Assembly (NCBI RefSeq): GCF_006385575.1
Contig: NZ_CP041040.1
Location: 1,984,001-2,048,000 of the forward strand
Length of the DNA: 64,000 bases
Reading direction: 5' to 3'
From: Microbacterium foliorum
GTDB lineage: Bacteria > Actinomycetota > Actinomycetes > Actinomycetales > Microbacteriaceae
Position 1 is the first letter of the stretch; every line of letters begins with the position of its first letter. The translations under genes were made by a program, and so were the position numbers. The notes under the pieces are model-generated. The model had not been told where the DNA came from. It did no database searches and worked only from the letters and a program-made list of their open reading frames with translations. Below are positions 40,101 to 49,220 of the stretch, in pieces.

Positions 40101-40433
40101 TCAGTGCGGCGCTTCCGTCTCGCCCCCGGTCGGATCGATGATCTCGTCGGTGAGACAGACGCCGCCGGTGCTGCTGAGCGTCTGCGAGAGCTCCTCTATC
40201 CACCGACGATTCAGAGTCGGTGCCTCGGTCTCGTCGAACACGAAGCGCAACGGGATCGACGGATGCAACCAGATGGTCGACCGGCCTGGGGCCTCGCCGT
40301 CTTTGTGGATCCACGACAGGGTGAAGCTCTCATTGCGGCGCAGCTTGGTCGCGAGGACGATCTTGAGGTGACTCAGCGCACGATCCTCGATCAGAATAGG
40401 CGGCTGATCGGCTCCGTAGAACAGTCTTCCCAT
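40101..40433 (-). CDS. DUF7882-like small protein, intact copy
   Basis: 110 aa from the ATG at 40433 (MGRLFYGADQPPILIEDRAL). The core ALSHLKIVLATKLRRNESFT, STIWLHPSIPLRFVF and LNRRWIEELSQTL matches the frameshifted copy at 39218-39555. Function is unknown; in this family, from memory, single-copy and multi-copy paralogues are common in Microbacteriaceae. No clear ribosome site is seen. Confidence 0.7.
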   Translation of the reverse strand: MGRLFYGADQPPILIEDRALSHLKIVLATKLRRNESFTLSWIHKDGEAPGRSTIWLHPSIPLRFVFDETEAPTLNRRWIEELSQTLSSTGGVCLTDEIIDPTGGETEAPH

Positions 40434-40538
40434 ACATCGACGGTACTCGTGAGCGCCCAGACAGGCTAGGTCTCTCGCTCGCACCGAGCCTGGCACGGGC
40501 GAGGCCGGCTCCGGTTCGCATATCGCCGAGTGTGACGG

Positions 40539-40611
40539 TGGGCCCTGCCGGGATCGAACCGACGACATCCACGGTGTAAACGTGGCGCTCTACCAGCTGA
40601 GCTAAAGGCCC
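40539..40611 (-). tRNA. tRNA-Val (anticodon TAC)
   Basis: A 73-base cloverleaf: acceptor GGGCCTT with AGGGCCC (one U-G pair), D-arm GCTC-AGCTGGTA-GAGC, anticodon arm CCACG-TTTACAC-CGTGG, and T-arm GTCGG-TTCGATC-CCGGC. The anticodon TAC reads valine codons. The CCA end is not encoded. Confidence 0.95.
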
Positions 40612-40635
40612 TGGTGCGTCCAGTCTACAGATGAC

Positions 40636-40649
40636 CCGGTGCGCACCGG
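40636..40649. other. 14-bp perfect palindrome upstream of aceE
   Basis: CCGGTGCGCACCGG lies 25 bases past the tRNA-Val gene and about 20 bases upstream of a TAGGCT -10-like box (in GGGGATAGGCTGAGG) for aceE. It could be an operator; nothing else supports that. Confidence 0.3.
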
Positions 40650-40764
40650 TGTCGTGGAAGGGGGATAGGCTGAGGGCGGCACGCGTTGTGTACAACCGAC
40701 AAGGTTGCCCGCGTCGCTTCCCGTTTCAATGGCATGACCTGCCAGCTTGACGAAAGGCTCCCCC

Positions 40765-43491
40765 GTGACTGTGCACGACCAGGATCCGTATTCCCAGGGC
40801 CCCCTCGACAGCGATCCGGAGGAGACGGGCGAGTGGCAGCAGTCGCTCGACGAGCTCGTCGACGCGAAGGGTCACGGCCGTGGCCGCGAGATCATGCTCA
40901 GCCTGCTCAAACGCTCGAAGGAGCTGCACCTGGGTGTGCCGATGGTCCCGACCACGGACTACATCAACACGATCGCTCCCGAGAACGAGCCCGAGTTCCC
41001 GGGTGACGAAGAGGTCGAGCGCCGCTACCGCGCGTGGATCCGCTGGAACGCGGCCATCACGGTGCACCGCGCTCAGCGCCCCGGCATCGGTGTCGGCGGC
41101 CACATCTCGACCTATGCGTCGTCGGCCGCCCTCTACGAGGTGGGCTTCAACCACTTCTTCAAGGGCCTCGACAACCCGGGCGGGGGAGACCAGATCTTCG
41201 TGCAGGGCCACGCCTCCCCCGGCACGTATGCCCGCTCCTTCCTCGAGGGCCGCCTGAGCGAAGACCAGCTCGACGGATTCCGCCAGGAGAAGTCGCACGC
41301 GCCATACGGCATCCCCTCCTACCCGCATCCGCGTCTGATGCCGGAGTACTGGCAGTTCCCGACCGTGTCCATGGGTCTCGGTCCGATCAACGCCATCTAC
41401 CAGGCGATGTCGAACAAGTACCTCGAGAACCGGGGCATCAAGGACACCTCCGAATCCCACGTCTGGGCCTTCCTCGGCGACGGCGAGATGGACGAGGTCG
41501 AGAGCCGCGGTCAGCTGCAGGTCGCAGCCAACGAGGGCCTCGACAACCTCACGTTCATCGTCAACTGCAACCTGCAGCGCCTCGACGGGCCTGTGCGCGG
41601 CAACGGCAAGATCGTCCAGGAACTCGAATCGTTCTTCCGCGGCGCTGGCTGGAACGTCATCAAGGTCGTCTGGGGCCGCGAGTGGGACGACCTGCTCGCC
41701 CGCGACACCGAGGGCGCGCTGCTCAACCTGATGAACGTGACCCCCGACGGTGACTACCAGACGTACAAGGCCGAGTCCGGCGCGTATGTCCGCGAGCACT
41801 TCTTCGGTCGTGACGAGCGCGCGGCTGCCCTCGTCAAGGACTACTCCGACGACGACATCTGGAACCTCAAGCGCGGTGGACACGACTACCGCAAGGTCTA
41901 CGCCGCGTTCAAGGCCGCGACCGAGCACAAGGGCAAGCCCACCGTCATCCTCGCCAAGACGGTCAAGGGCTACGGCCTCGGTCCGCACTTCGAGGGCCGC
42001 AACGCGACCCACCAGATGAAGAAGATGACGCTGGACAACCTCAAGACGTTCCGTGACGCGATGCACATCCCGATCACGGATGCACAGCTCGAGGAGAACC
42101 CGTACCTGCCCCCGTACTACAACCCGGGCCCCCAGGACGAGACGATCCAGTATATGCTCGAGCGTCGCAACGCCCTCGGCGGCTTCCTCCCAGAGCGCCG
42201 CTCGACGCACGTCGGCCTGGCGCTCCCCGACGACACCGCGTACGCCCTGCCCAAGAAGGGCTCCGGCACGCAGGAGATCGCCACGACCATGGCGTTCGTC
42301 CGTCTGCTGAAAGACCTGCTGCGCTCGAAGGACTTCGGCCACCGCATCGTGCCGATCATCCCCGACGAGGCTCGCACCTTCGGAATGGACGCGTACTTCC
42401 CGTCGGCGAAGATCTACAACCCGAACGGTCAGCACTACACATCGGTCGACCGTGAGCTCCTCCTCGCCTACAAGGAGAGCCCGCAGGGCCAGATCGTGCA
42501 CGTCGGCATCAACGAGGCGGGCGCCCTCGCGGCGTTCACCGCGGCGGGCACCTCGTATGCCACGCACGGCGAGCCGCTGATCCCGGTCTACCTCTTCTAC
42601 TCGATGTTCGGCTTCCAGCGCACGGGTGACGCTCAGTGGGCCGCCGGCGACCAGATGGCCCGCGGGTTCATCATGGGTGCCACGGCCGGCCGCACCACCC
42701 TCACGGGTGAAGGCCTGCAGCACGCCGACGGCCACTCGCACCTGCTCGCCGCCACCAACCCGGCGACGGTCTCGTACGACCCGGCCTACGGCTACGAGAT
42801 CGCGCACATCATGCGCTCCGGTCTCGAGCGCATGTACGGCGGCAACCACGAAGACCCGAACGTCATGTACTACATCACGCTCTACAACGAGCCCATGGTG
42901 ATGCCCGCTGAGCCCGAGGACGTGGACGTCGACGGCATCGTGCGCGGCATCCACCGCGTGTCGGTCGGAGAGGGAGAAGGCCCCCGTGCCCAGCTCTTCG
43001 CATCGGGAGTCGGACTCGCCTGGGCTCTCGAGGCGCAGGAGCTGCTGAAGAACGACTGGGGCGTGATCGCCGATGTCTGGTCGGTCACCTCGTGGACCGA
43101 GCTGCGCCGCGATGGCCTCGCCGCCGACGAGCACAACTTCCTGCACCCCGAAGAAGAGCCCCGCACCGCGTACCTCACGCAGAAGCTGCAGGGCGCCGAG
43201 GGTCCGGTCGTCGCGGTCAGCGACTTCATGCACGCCGTGCAGGACCAGATCCGTCCGTGGGTCCCGCAGCGTTTCGCCACGCTGGGTGCCGACGGCTTCG
43301 GCTTCTCCGACACGCGTGCAGCCGCCCGCCGCTTCTTCAAGATCGACGGTCCGTCGATCGTCGTCCGCACGCTGCAGTCGCTCGCCGAAGACGGGGTCGT
43401 CGACCGTTCTCTCGCCGCGCAGGCCATCCGGAAGTACAGCCTGCACGACGTGAACGCCGGCACCAGCGGCAACGCGGGCGGCGAAAGCTGA
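40765..43491 (+). CDS. aceE: Pyruvate dehydrogenase E1 component, homodimeric
   Basis: 908 aa from the GTG at 40765 (GAAAGG seven bases upstream); a TTG at 40747 is rejected. The thiamine diphosphate motif is [20 protein letters not shown] ending NLTFIVNCN, and the family motifs [20 protein letters not shown] and YIETLYNEP-like [12 protein letters not shown] are present. It decarboxylates pyruvate and transfers the acetyl group to lipoyl-E2, supplying acetyl-CoA. It lies directly upstream of the fatty-acid synthesis genes that consume acetyl-CoA. Confidence 0.97.
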   Translation: MTVHDQDPYSQGPLDSDPEETGEWQQSLDELVDAKGHGRGREIMLSLLKRSKELHLGVPMVPTTDYINTIAPENEPEFPGDEEVERRYRAWIRWNAAITVHRAQRPGIGVGGHISTYASSAALYEVGFNHFFKGLDNPGGGDQIFVQGHASPGTYARSFLEGRLSEDQLDGFRQEKSHAPYGIPSYPHPRLMPEYWQFPTVSMGLGPINAIYQAMSNKYLENRGIKDTSESHVWAFLGDGEMDEVESRGQLQVAANEGLDNLTFIVNCNLQRLDGPVRGNGKIVQELESFFRGAGWNVIKVVWGREWDDLLARDTEGALLNLMNVTPDGDYQTYKAESGAYVREHFFGRDERAAALVKDYSDDDIWNLKRGGHDYRKVYAAFKAATEHKGKPTVILAKTVKGYGLGPHFEGRNATHQMKKMTLDNLKTFRDAMHIPITDAQLEENPYLPPYYNPGPQDETIQYMLERRNALGGFLPERRSTHVGLALPDDTAYALPKKGSGTQEIATTMAFVRLLKDLLRSKDFGHRIVPIIPDEARTFGMDAYFPSAKIYNPNGQHYTSVDRELLLAYKESPQGQIVHVGINEAGALAAFTAAGTSYATHGEPLIPVYLFYSMFGFQRTGDAQWAAGDQMARGFIMGATAGRTTLTGEGLQHADGHSHLLAATNPATVSYDPAYGYEIAHIMRSGLERMYGGNHEDPNVMYYITLYNEPMVMPAEPEDVDVDGIVRGIHRVSVGEGEGPRAQLFASGVGLAWALEAQELLKNDWGVIADVWSVTSWTELRRDGLAADEHNFLHPEEEPRTAYLTQKLQGAEGPVVAVSDFMHAVQDQIRPWVPQRFATLGADGFGFSDTRAAARRFFKIDGPSIVVRTLQSLAEDGVVDRSLAAQAIRKYSLHDVNAGTSGNAGGES

Positions 43492-43498
43492 GCCATCT

Positions 43499-44728
43499 GT
43501 GACGGGTTCCTCTTCGCGCGGCATGGACAAGTCCGCCACGCTCACCTGGCTGCGCCGGATATCGGGCGACATCGCCTCGGTGACCATCAAGCGCCTCGAG
43601 GACACCCTCCCGTGGTACGCCGACATGCCACCAGCCCGCCGCTCTGCGGTCGGGCTGGTGGCTCAGGCGGGCATCACGTCGTTCATCCAGTGGTACGAGG
43701 ATCCGACGTCGACGCCATGGATCGCCGCTGACATCTTCGCGGCGGCACCCCGAGAGCTGCTGCGCAGCGTCAGCCTGCAGCAGACTCTCCAGCTCATCCG
43801 GGTCACCGTCGAGGTGACCGAAGAGCGCGTCGCCGGAAGAGGCGCAGATCTCCGAGAGGCGATCCTGCTCTACTCACGCGACGTGGCCTTCGCTGCGGCC
43901 GACGTCTACGCCAGAGCCGCCGAGGCTCGCGGCCTGTGGGACGCCAGGCTCGAGGCGCTCGTCGTCGACTCCATCCTCACCGGCGAAGCAGACGAAGAGC
44001 TGCCGAGTCGCATCGCCGCGCTGGGCTGGCACGGTCATGGAGAGGTCGCTGTGCTGGTCGGCACGACGCCCCCGCAGTTCGACGTCGACCTCGTGCGTCG
44101 CACAGCGCGCAAGCTCGCGGTCGACGTGCTCATCGGCGTGCAGGGATCCCGACTCGTGCTCGTGATCGGCCGCGCGCGTGTCGCAGGCCAGGAGCCTGCC
44201 GAGGGCGAAGAGGAAGAACTCGGCTTCGAAGAGATCGCCTCGCGTCTCGAGCCCTCGTTCGGCCCCGGCTACGTCGTGCTCGGCCCGGCGGTCGCCGCAC
44301 TCGTCGACGCGAGTCAGAGTGCACGGGCAGCCCTCGCAGGGTTCGCCGTCGCCCGCGCCTGGCGCAGCGCGCCGAGGCCTGTCGACGCCGACGATCTGCT
44401 CCCCGAGCGCGCTCTCGCCGGCGATCCGCTCGCCAAGCAGACACTGATCGAGCGCATCTACCGACCGCTGCAGGCGCACTCCACCGATCTCGTGACCACC
44501 CTCTGGAGCTACCTCGACAACGGTCGATCGCTCGAGGCGACCGCCCGAGAGCTGTTCGTGCACCCGAACACCGTGCGCTATCGCTTGAAGCGCGTCAGCG
44601 AGGTCATCGGCTGGGATGCCACGGGGCCTCGCGAGGCTCTGATCCTGCAGACCGCGCTGATCCTCGGCTCGATCGGCGCCGCAGAGCAGGTCCGTCGTCG
44701 GGCTCCCCTGCGTCGCCCCTCGCGCTGA
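43499..44728 (+). CDS. fasR: PucR-type regulator FasR of fatty-acid synthesis
   Basis: 409 aa from the GTG at 43499, eight bases after aceE; an ATG at codon 9 is an alternative. The middle part is a GGDEF-like PucR domain and the C-terminal helix-turn-helix (ATARELFVHPNTVRYRLKRV) is the PucR type. A PucR-family FasR directly before fabD-fabH-acpP-fabF activates that operon in Streptomyces coelicolor; the same order here supports the name. Confidence 0.87.
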   Translation: MTGSSSRGMDKSATLTWLRRISGDIASVTIKRLEDTLPWYADMPPARRSAVGLVAQAGITSFIQWYEDPTSTPWIAADIFAAAPRELLRSVSLQQTLQLIRVTVEVTEERVAGRGADLREAILLYSRDVAFAAADVYARAAEARGLWDARLEALVVDSILTGEADEELPSRIAALGWHGHGEVAVLVGTTPPQFDVDLVRRTARKLAVDVLIGVQGSRLVLVIGRARVAGQEPAEGEEEELGFEEIASRLEPSFGPGYVVLGPAVAALVDASQSARAALAGFAVARAWRSAPRPVDADDLLPERALAGDPLAKQTLIERIYRPLQAHSTDLVTTLWSYLDNGRSLEATARELFVHPNTVRYRLKRVSEVIGWDATGPREALILQTALILGSIGAAEQVRRRAPLRRPSR

Positions 44729-44833
44729 TCGGCACTCTGAGCACCGATCAGCTGTACGCCACACACAAGGGTTTTCTCGAATCTTGTGATGGATCATCCA
44801 CCACTCAGGGCAGATCGTTGGCAGACTGGGGTT

Positions 44834-45754
44834 GTGATTGTCGTCGTATGCCCTGGACAGGGCTCGCAGACCCCCGGTTTCCTCTCCCCCTGGCTCGAGC
44901 TCGACGGTGTGGCAGACAGCCTCGCCGCGTTCTCCGAGGCGGCAGAGGTCGACCTCCAGCAGCATGGCACGGTGTCGGATGCCGACACCATCCGCGACAC
45001 GCGCATCGCTCAGCCGCTGATCGTCGCCGCATCCCTGATCGCGGCGAACGCCCTCACCGGGCGTGCCGGTCGCCGAGCCGACGGTGTCGCCGGACACTCG
45101 GTCGGCGAGATCGCCGCGCTCGTGAGCAGCGGCGTGGTCGACGCCGAGACCGGCATGCGACTGGTGGGCATCCGAGGTCGCGCCATGGCTGATGCTGCGG
45201 CACAGACCCCCACGGGCATGAGCGCCGTGCTGGGAGGCGACGAAGAGGCCGTCCTCACGCGTCTCACAGAACTCGGGCTCTCCCCCGCCAACTACAACGG
45301 CGGCGGCCAGATCGTGGTCGCGGGTGAGCTCGCAGGGCTCGACGCTCTCGCCTCCGAGCCGGTCAAGGGCACGCGCGTGATTCCCCTGCAGGTGGCCGGC
45401 GCGTTCCACACGTCGTACATGGCTTCAGCCGTCGCCGCCCTGCGTGAGGCAGTCGCGACGGTGGCTCCGGCCGACCCCGAGATCACGCTGTGGTCCAACC
45501 GCGACGGATCCGTCGTCACCGATGGCGCGCAGGCCCTGAGCTACCTCGTCGACCAGGTGTCGTCTCCCGTGCGCTGGGACCTCTGCATGGCCTCGTTCGC
45601 CGATCACGGCATCACCGGTCTGATCGAGCTCGCGCCCGCCGGCGCGCTCACGGGTCTCGCCAAGCGCGGCCTGCGCGGAATCCCGTCCGTGGCCGTGAAG
45701 ACCCCCGAAGATCTCGATGCGGCCGTCGCGCTGCTGAACGGAGAAGCCGCATGA
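44834..45754 (+). CDS. fabD: Malonyl-CoA:ACP transacylase FabD
   Basis: 306 aa from the GTG at 44834, which gives the usual start VIVVVCPGQGSQTPGFL; longer starts add an atypical leader. The catalytic Ser is in GHSVGE and the catalytic His in GAFHTSYM. It loads malonyl groups on ACP. There is no clear ribosome site, so it may be leaderless. Confidence 0.94.
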   Translation: MIVVVCPGQGSQTPGFLSPWLELDGVADSLAAFSEAAEVDLQQHGTVSDADTIRDTRIAQPLIVAASLIAANALTGRAGRRADGVAGHSVGEIAALVSSGVVDAETGMRLVGIRGRAMADAAAQTPTGMSAVLGGDEEAVLTRLTELGLSPANYNGGGQIVVAGELAGLDALASEPVKGTRVIPLQVAGAFHTSYMASAVAALREAVATVAPADPEITLWSNRDGSVVTDGAQALSYLVDQVSSPVRWDLCMASFADHGITGLIELAPAGALTGLAKRGLRGIPSVAVKTPEDLDAAVALLNGEAA

Positions 45755-46752
45755 GCCCCACCCTGAACCAGATCACCGGGCCCGCCTACACGCGGATCTA
45801 CTCGTTCGGTGCTGCCCGCGGCGAGAACGCCGTGCCGAACGACGACCTGATCGGACCGATCGACTCGAGCGACGAGTGGATCCGTCAGCGCACCGGCATC
45901 GTCACCCGCGTGCGGGCGGACAAGGGCACGGATGCGATCGACCTCGCCGCGATCGCCGGCGCAGAGGCCATCGAGAAGTCCGGCATCCCCGCCGACCAGG
46001 TCGACCTCGTGATCGTCGCCACCATCAGCAACCCGAAGCAGTCGCCGTCTGTCTCGGCCATCGTGGCCGACCGCGTGGGTGCGAATCCTGCTGCCGCATA
46101 CGACGTCAACGCGGCCTGCGCCGGCTACGCCTACGCGATCACGCAGGCCGATGCGCTGATCAGGTCGGGCGCGGCACGCTACGCCCTCGTGATCGGCACC
46201 GAGAAGCTGTCGGACGTCGTCGACCCGGCCGACCGGAGCATCTCTTTCCTGCTCGGCGACGGCGCGGGAGCAGCCCTCATCGGACCGAGCGACACGCCGG
46301 GCATCGCCCCTGCCGTGTGGGGATCCGACGGCTCGAAGGCCGATGCGGTCGGCATGAACGCGACCCTGACCGAGTTCCGCGACGGCGAGGTGCCGTGGCC
46401 GACCCTGCGCCAGGAGGGTCAGACGGTCTTCCGCTGGGCTGTCTGGGAGATGGCGAAGGTCGCCCGCGAGGCACTCGACAAGGCGGGCGTCGAGCCGAAC
46501 GACATCGCCGCGTTCATCCCCCACCAGGCGAACATGCGCATCATCGACGAGTTCGCCAAGCAGCTGAAGCTGCCGGAGTCCACGGTGATCGCGCGCGACA
46601 TCGAGACCACCGGCAACACCTCGGCGGCATCCATCCCGCTCGCGAGCCACCGTCTGATGGCCGAGCACCCCGAGCTCTCGGGCGGTCTCGCCCTGCAGAT
46701 CGGCTTCGGCGCCGGACTCGTGTTCGCCGCTCAGGTCGTCGTCCTTCCCTGA
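45751..46752 (+). CDS. fabH: 3-oxoacyl-ACP synthase III FabH
   Basis: 333 aa from the ATG at 45751, overlapping fabD as ATGA. The triad is visible: Cys in NAACAGYAYAI, His in IPHQANMRI and Asn in TGNTSAAS. It condenses acyl-CoA with malonyl-ACP to start fatty-acid chains; actinobacterial forms often accept branched starters. Confidence 0.96.
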   Translation: MSPTLNQITGPAYTRIYSFGAARGENAVPNDDLIGPIDSSDEWIRQRTGIVTRVRADKGTDAIDLAAIAGAEAIEKSGIPADQVDLVIVATISNPKQSPSVSAIVADRVGANPAAAYDVNAACAGYAYAITQADALIRSGAARYALVIGTEKLSDVVDPADRSISFLLGDGAGAALIGPSDTPGIAPAVWGSDGSKADAVGMNATLTEFRDGEVPWPTLRQEGQTVFRWAVWEMAKVAREALDKAGVEPNDIAAFIPHQANMRIIDEFAKQLKLPESTVIARDIETTGNTSAASIPLASHRLMAEHPELSGGLALQIGFGAGLVFAAQVVVLP

Positions 46753-46820
46753 GAACGCGCTGACTTTCCCTAGACTGTTCCACGGTTCCGAATACAACCC
46801 GTAAGAAAGAGGAAGACCAC

Positions 46821-47069
46821 ATGGCTTTCACCAACGATGAGGTCCTCGCAGGCCTCGCAGAGCTCATCACCGACGAGACCGGCATCAACGCATCCGAGGT
46901 CGCCCTCGAGAAGTCGTTCACCGACGACCTCGACATCGACTCGATCTCGATGATGACGATCGTCGTCAACGCAGAAGAGAAGTTCGGCGTCACCATTCCC
47001 GACGACGAGGTCAAGAACCTCAAGACCGTCGGCGACGCCGTCAACTTCATCGTCGCAGGCCAGGAGTAA
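46821..47069 (+). CDS. acpP: Acyl carrier protein AcpP
   Basis: 82 aa, acidic. The phosphopantetheine serine is in DDLDIDSISMMTIV (DSI rather than the usual DSL). AAGAAAGAGGAAG gives a strong ribosome site. A TAGACT box at 46771-46776 may be an internal promoter in the 68-base gap after fabH. Confidence 0.96.
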   Translation: MAFTNDEVLAGLAELITDETGINASEVALEKSFTDDLDIDSISMMTIVVNAEEKFGVTIPDDEVKNLKTVGDAVNFIVAGQE

Positions 47070-47159
47070 TCCTCGAAGGATGCCACCCCCGCACAGTCGG
47101 GGCGTGGCATCCTCCGCCTTGCCCGCCCTCTGCTCGACCCGCCTGACAAGGAACCACAC

Positions 47160-48398
47160 ATGACCAAGCGCATCGTCGTCACCGGCATCGGTGCCACGTC
47201 CGCCATCGGCGGGACAGCTCCCGAGAACTGGACGAACCTGCTCGCAGGCAAGTCCGGCACCCGCACCCTCGAGCACGACTGGGTGCAGCAGTACGAACTG
47301 CCCGTCACTTTCGCGGCCGAGGCGATCGTCCGCCCCGAAGAGGTCCTGCCCCGCCACGAGGCGAAGCGGCTCGACCCCTCCTCGCAGTTCGCGCTCATCG
47401 CGGCACGCGAGGCCTGGGCGGATGCCGGTTCTCCCGACGTCGCTCCCGAGCGTCTCGGAGTCGACTTCGCCACCGGCATCGGCGGCCTCTGGACCCTCCT
47501 CGACGCGTGGGACACTCTCCGTGAGAAGGGCCCCCGCCGCGTGATGCCGCTCACCGTCCCGATGCTGATGCCGAATGCCGCAGCCGGCAACCTGTCGCTG
47601 CAGTTCCAGGCCCGGGCCTACGCGCAGACCGTCGTCAGCGCCTGCGCCTCCAGCACCGAGTCAATCATCCACGCCTTCCACCACCTGCAGGACGGTCTTG
47701 CCGACGTCGTGATCGCCGGTGGCACCGAATCCGCCATCCACCCGATCACGATGGCGTCGTTCGCCTCGGCCCAGGCTCTGTCGCGCCGCAACGACGACCC
47801 GGCCAGGGCCTCGCGTCCCGGCGCCATCGACCGCGACGGCTTCGTCATGGGCGAGGGCGCTGCCGCTCTCATCCTCGAGACCGAGGAGCACGCGAAGGCA
47901 CGCGGTGCCAAGATCTACGGCTACGTGCTCGGCGGTGGCGTCACCGCTGACGCGTACCACATCACGGGCAACGACCCCGAGGGCACCGGCGCCGCACGCG
48001 CCGTCACGCAGGCGCTCGACGAGGCCGGCATCACCGCCGACCAGATCGCACACATCAACGCGCACGCGACGTCGACTCCCGTGGGCGACCCCAACGAGTA
48101 CGTCGCCCTTAAGAAGGTCTTCGGCGAGCGGATCGATGAGATCCCCGTCTCGGCCACCAAGGCGTCGACGGGCCACCTGCTCGGCGGTACGGGAGCCCTC
48201 GAGGCGATCTTCGCGCTGCTCGCGTTGCGCGACCGAGTGGCCCCGCCGACGATCAACATGACCGAACCAGACCCGGCCGTTCCGTTCAAGCTCTCGGGCG
48301 AAGCTCAGCCCCTGGGCGACGGCCAGCTGTACGCGATCAGCAACTCGTTCGGCTTCGGCGGCCACAACGCCGTCGCGGTCTTCGCGAGCGCCGACTGA
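47160..48398 (+). CDS. fabF: 3-oxoacyl-ACP synthase II FabF
   Basis: 412 aa. The catalytic residues are Cys in VSACASSTES, His in NAHATSTPVGD and His in NSFGFGGHNAVAVF. It carries out chain elongation on malonyl-ACP. It is the last gene of the fabD-fabH-acpP-fabF operon and ends at a strong terminator. Confidence 0.96.
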   Translation: MTKRIVVTGIGATSAIGGTAPENWTNLLAGKSGTRTLEHDWVQQYELPVTFAAEAIVRPEEVLPRHEAKRLDPSSQFALIAAREAWADAGSPDVAPERLGVDFATGIGGLWTLLDAWDTLREKGPRRVMPLTVPMLMPNAAAGNLSLQFQARAYAQTVVSACASSTESIIHAFHHLQDGLADVVIAGGTESAIHPITMASFASAQALSRRNDDPARASRPGAIDRDGFVMGEGAAALILETEEHAKARGAKIYGYVLGGGVTADAYHITGNDPEGTGAARAVTQALDEAGITADQIAHINAHATSTPVGDPNEYVALKKVFGERIDEIPVSATKASTGHLLGGTGALEAIFALLALRDRVAPPTINMTEPDPAVPFKLSGEAQPLGDGQLYAISNSFGFGGHNAVAVFASAD

Positions 48399-48413
48399 CA
48401 CGCAGCGACCACG

Positions 48414-48447
48414 AAGAGCGGCCCCCGGTATCCCGGGGGCCGCTCTT
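48414..48447. terminator. Bidirectional terminator between fabF and yczE
   Basis: AGAGCGGCCCCCGG / CCGGGGGCCGCTCT is a 14-bp perfect stem with a TATC loop, extended by one A-T pair, and followed by TTGTC on the plus strand. It lies between convergent genes. Confidence 0.85.
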
Positions 48448-48459
48448 GTCTACGCAGGT

Positions 48460-49125
48460 CTAGCGTGCGGTCGCCCGCGCGAGCTGCTGTGATCTCGCAG
48501 CGCGGATGCGAGTGGTCCAGGGCAGGAACCAGCCGATCAGGGGTCCCACGCCGAAGGCGAAGAGCACGGTTCCGACACCCACCGGTCCGCCGAGCAGGAA
48601 GCCGACCAGCAGGACGCTTCCCTCGATGAGTGTGCGAACGAGCCATACGGGCCAGCCGGTGCGACCGACGAGCCCCGTCATCAGGCCGTCCCGCGGGCCG
48701 GGACCGAAGTCCGCGGCGATGTAGAGCCCGGTGGCGAACGCGAGCAGCACCAGTCCAGCCACGAACATCGGAGCGCCGATCCAGATCGACGGCGGCGCGG
48801 GAATGACGGCGAGAGCCAGATCTGCGCTGGGTCCGACGAGCAGTGCGTTGAGCAGGGTACCGAGGCCGACACGCTGCCGCAGCGGGATCCACAGCAGCAG
48901 CACGAGCACCGAGACCAGCACGGTGACGACGCCGTATCCGATCCCCGTCTGCCCGGAGACGCCGAGGGCGAGGACGTCCCACGGCGCGACGCCGATGCCG
49001 CCACGCACCATCAGACCGAGGGCGACGCCGTAGAGGAACAACCCGACGAGCAGCTGCGCGACGCGCTCGACGACGTCGCGTCGGCTGGTGGCGCTGATAG
49101 GGAGGAAGACGGAACGAAGCTGCAT
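48460..49125 (-). CDS. yczE: YczE-type membrane protein
   Basis: 221 aa with about five membrane helices. The motifs LVGLFLYGVALGLMVRGGIG, VAPWDVLALGVSGQTGIGYG and DFGPGPRDGLMTGL match the YczE/YitT-like family of unknown function. It is divergent from a MocR-type regulator, with a perfect inverted repeat between them, the known YczE/YczR pairing. Confidence 0.85.
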   Translation of the reverse strand: MQLRSVFLPISATSRRDVVERVAQLLVGLFLYGVALGLMVRGGIGVAPWDVLALGVSGQTGIGYGVVTVLVSVLVLLLWIPLRQRVGLGTLLNALLVGPSADLALAVIPAPPSIWIGAPMFVAGLVLLAFATGLYIAADFGPGPRDGLMTGLVGRTGWPVWLVRTLIEGSVLLVGFLLGGPVGVGTVLFAFGVGPLIGWFLPWTTRIRAARSQQLARATAR

Positions 49126-49176
49126 CTCTCCATGCTGGCCCAGTCATGCGTCCAGTCCACGAGACCACTCGGCGAG

Positions 49177-49203
49177 AAGTGGCCTGTATTCTTCAGGCCA
49201 CTT
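49177..49203. promoter_or_regulatory. Operator between yczE and yczR
   Basis: AAGTGGCCTG and CAGGCCACTT form a perfect 10-bp inverted repeat with a 7-base spacer (TATTCTT). A related half-site (GTGGACTGGA, minus strand 49160-49151) lies 17 bases away. TATTCT in the spacer could be the -10 of yczR, so binding would repress it (inference). Confidence 0.65.
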
Positions 49204-49220
49204 TGCGGCATGCTGGAGTC

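Noticed and set aside
40726-43626. 966-aa open frame on the minus strand
   Set aside because: It is the shadow of aceE, whose sense frame is unambiguous.
43874-45409. 511-aa minus-strand frame opposite fasR and fabD
   Set aside because: Shadow of two well-supported genes.
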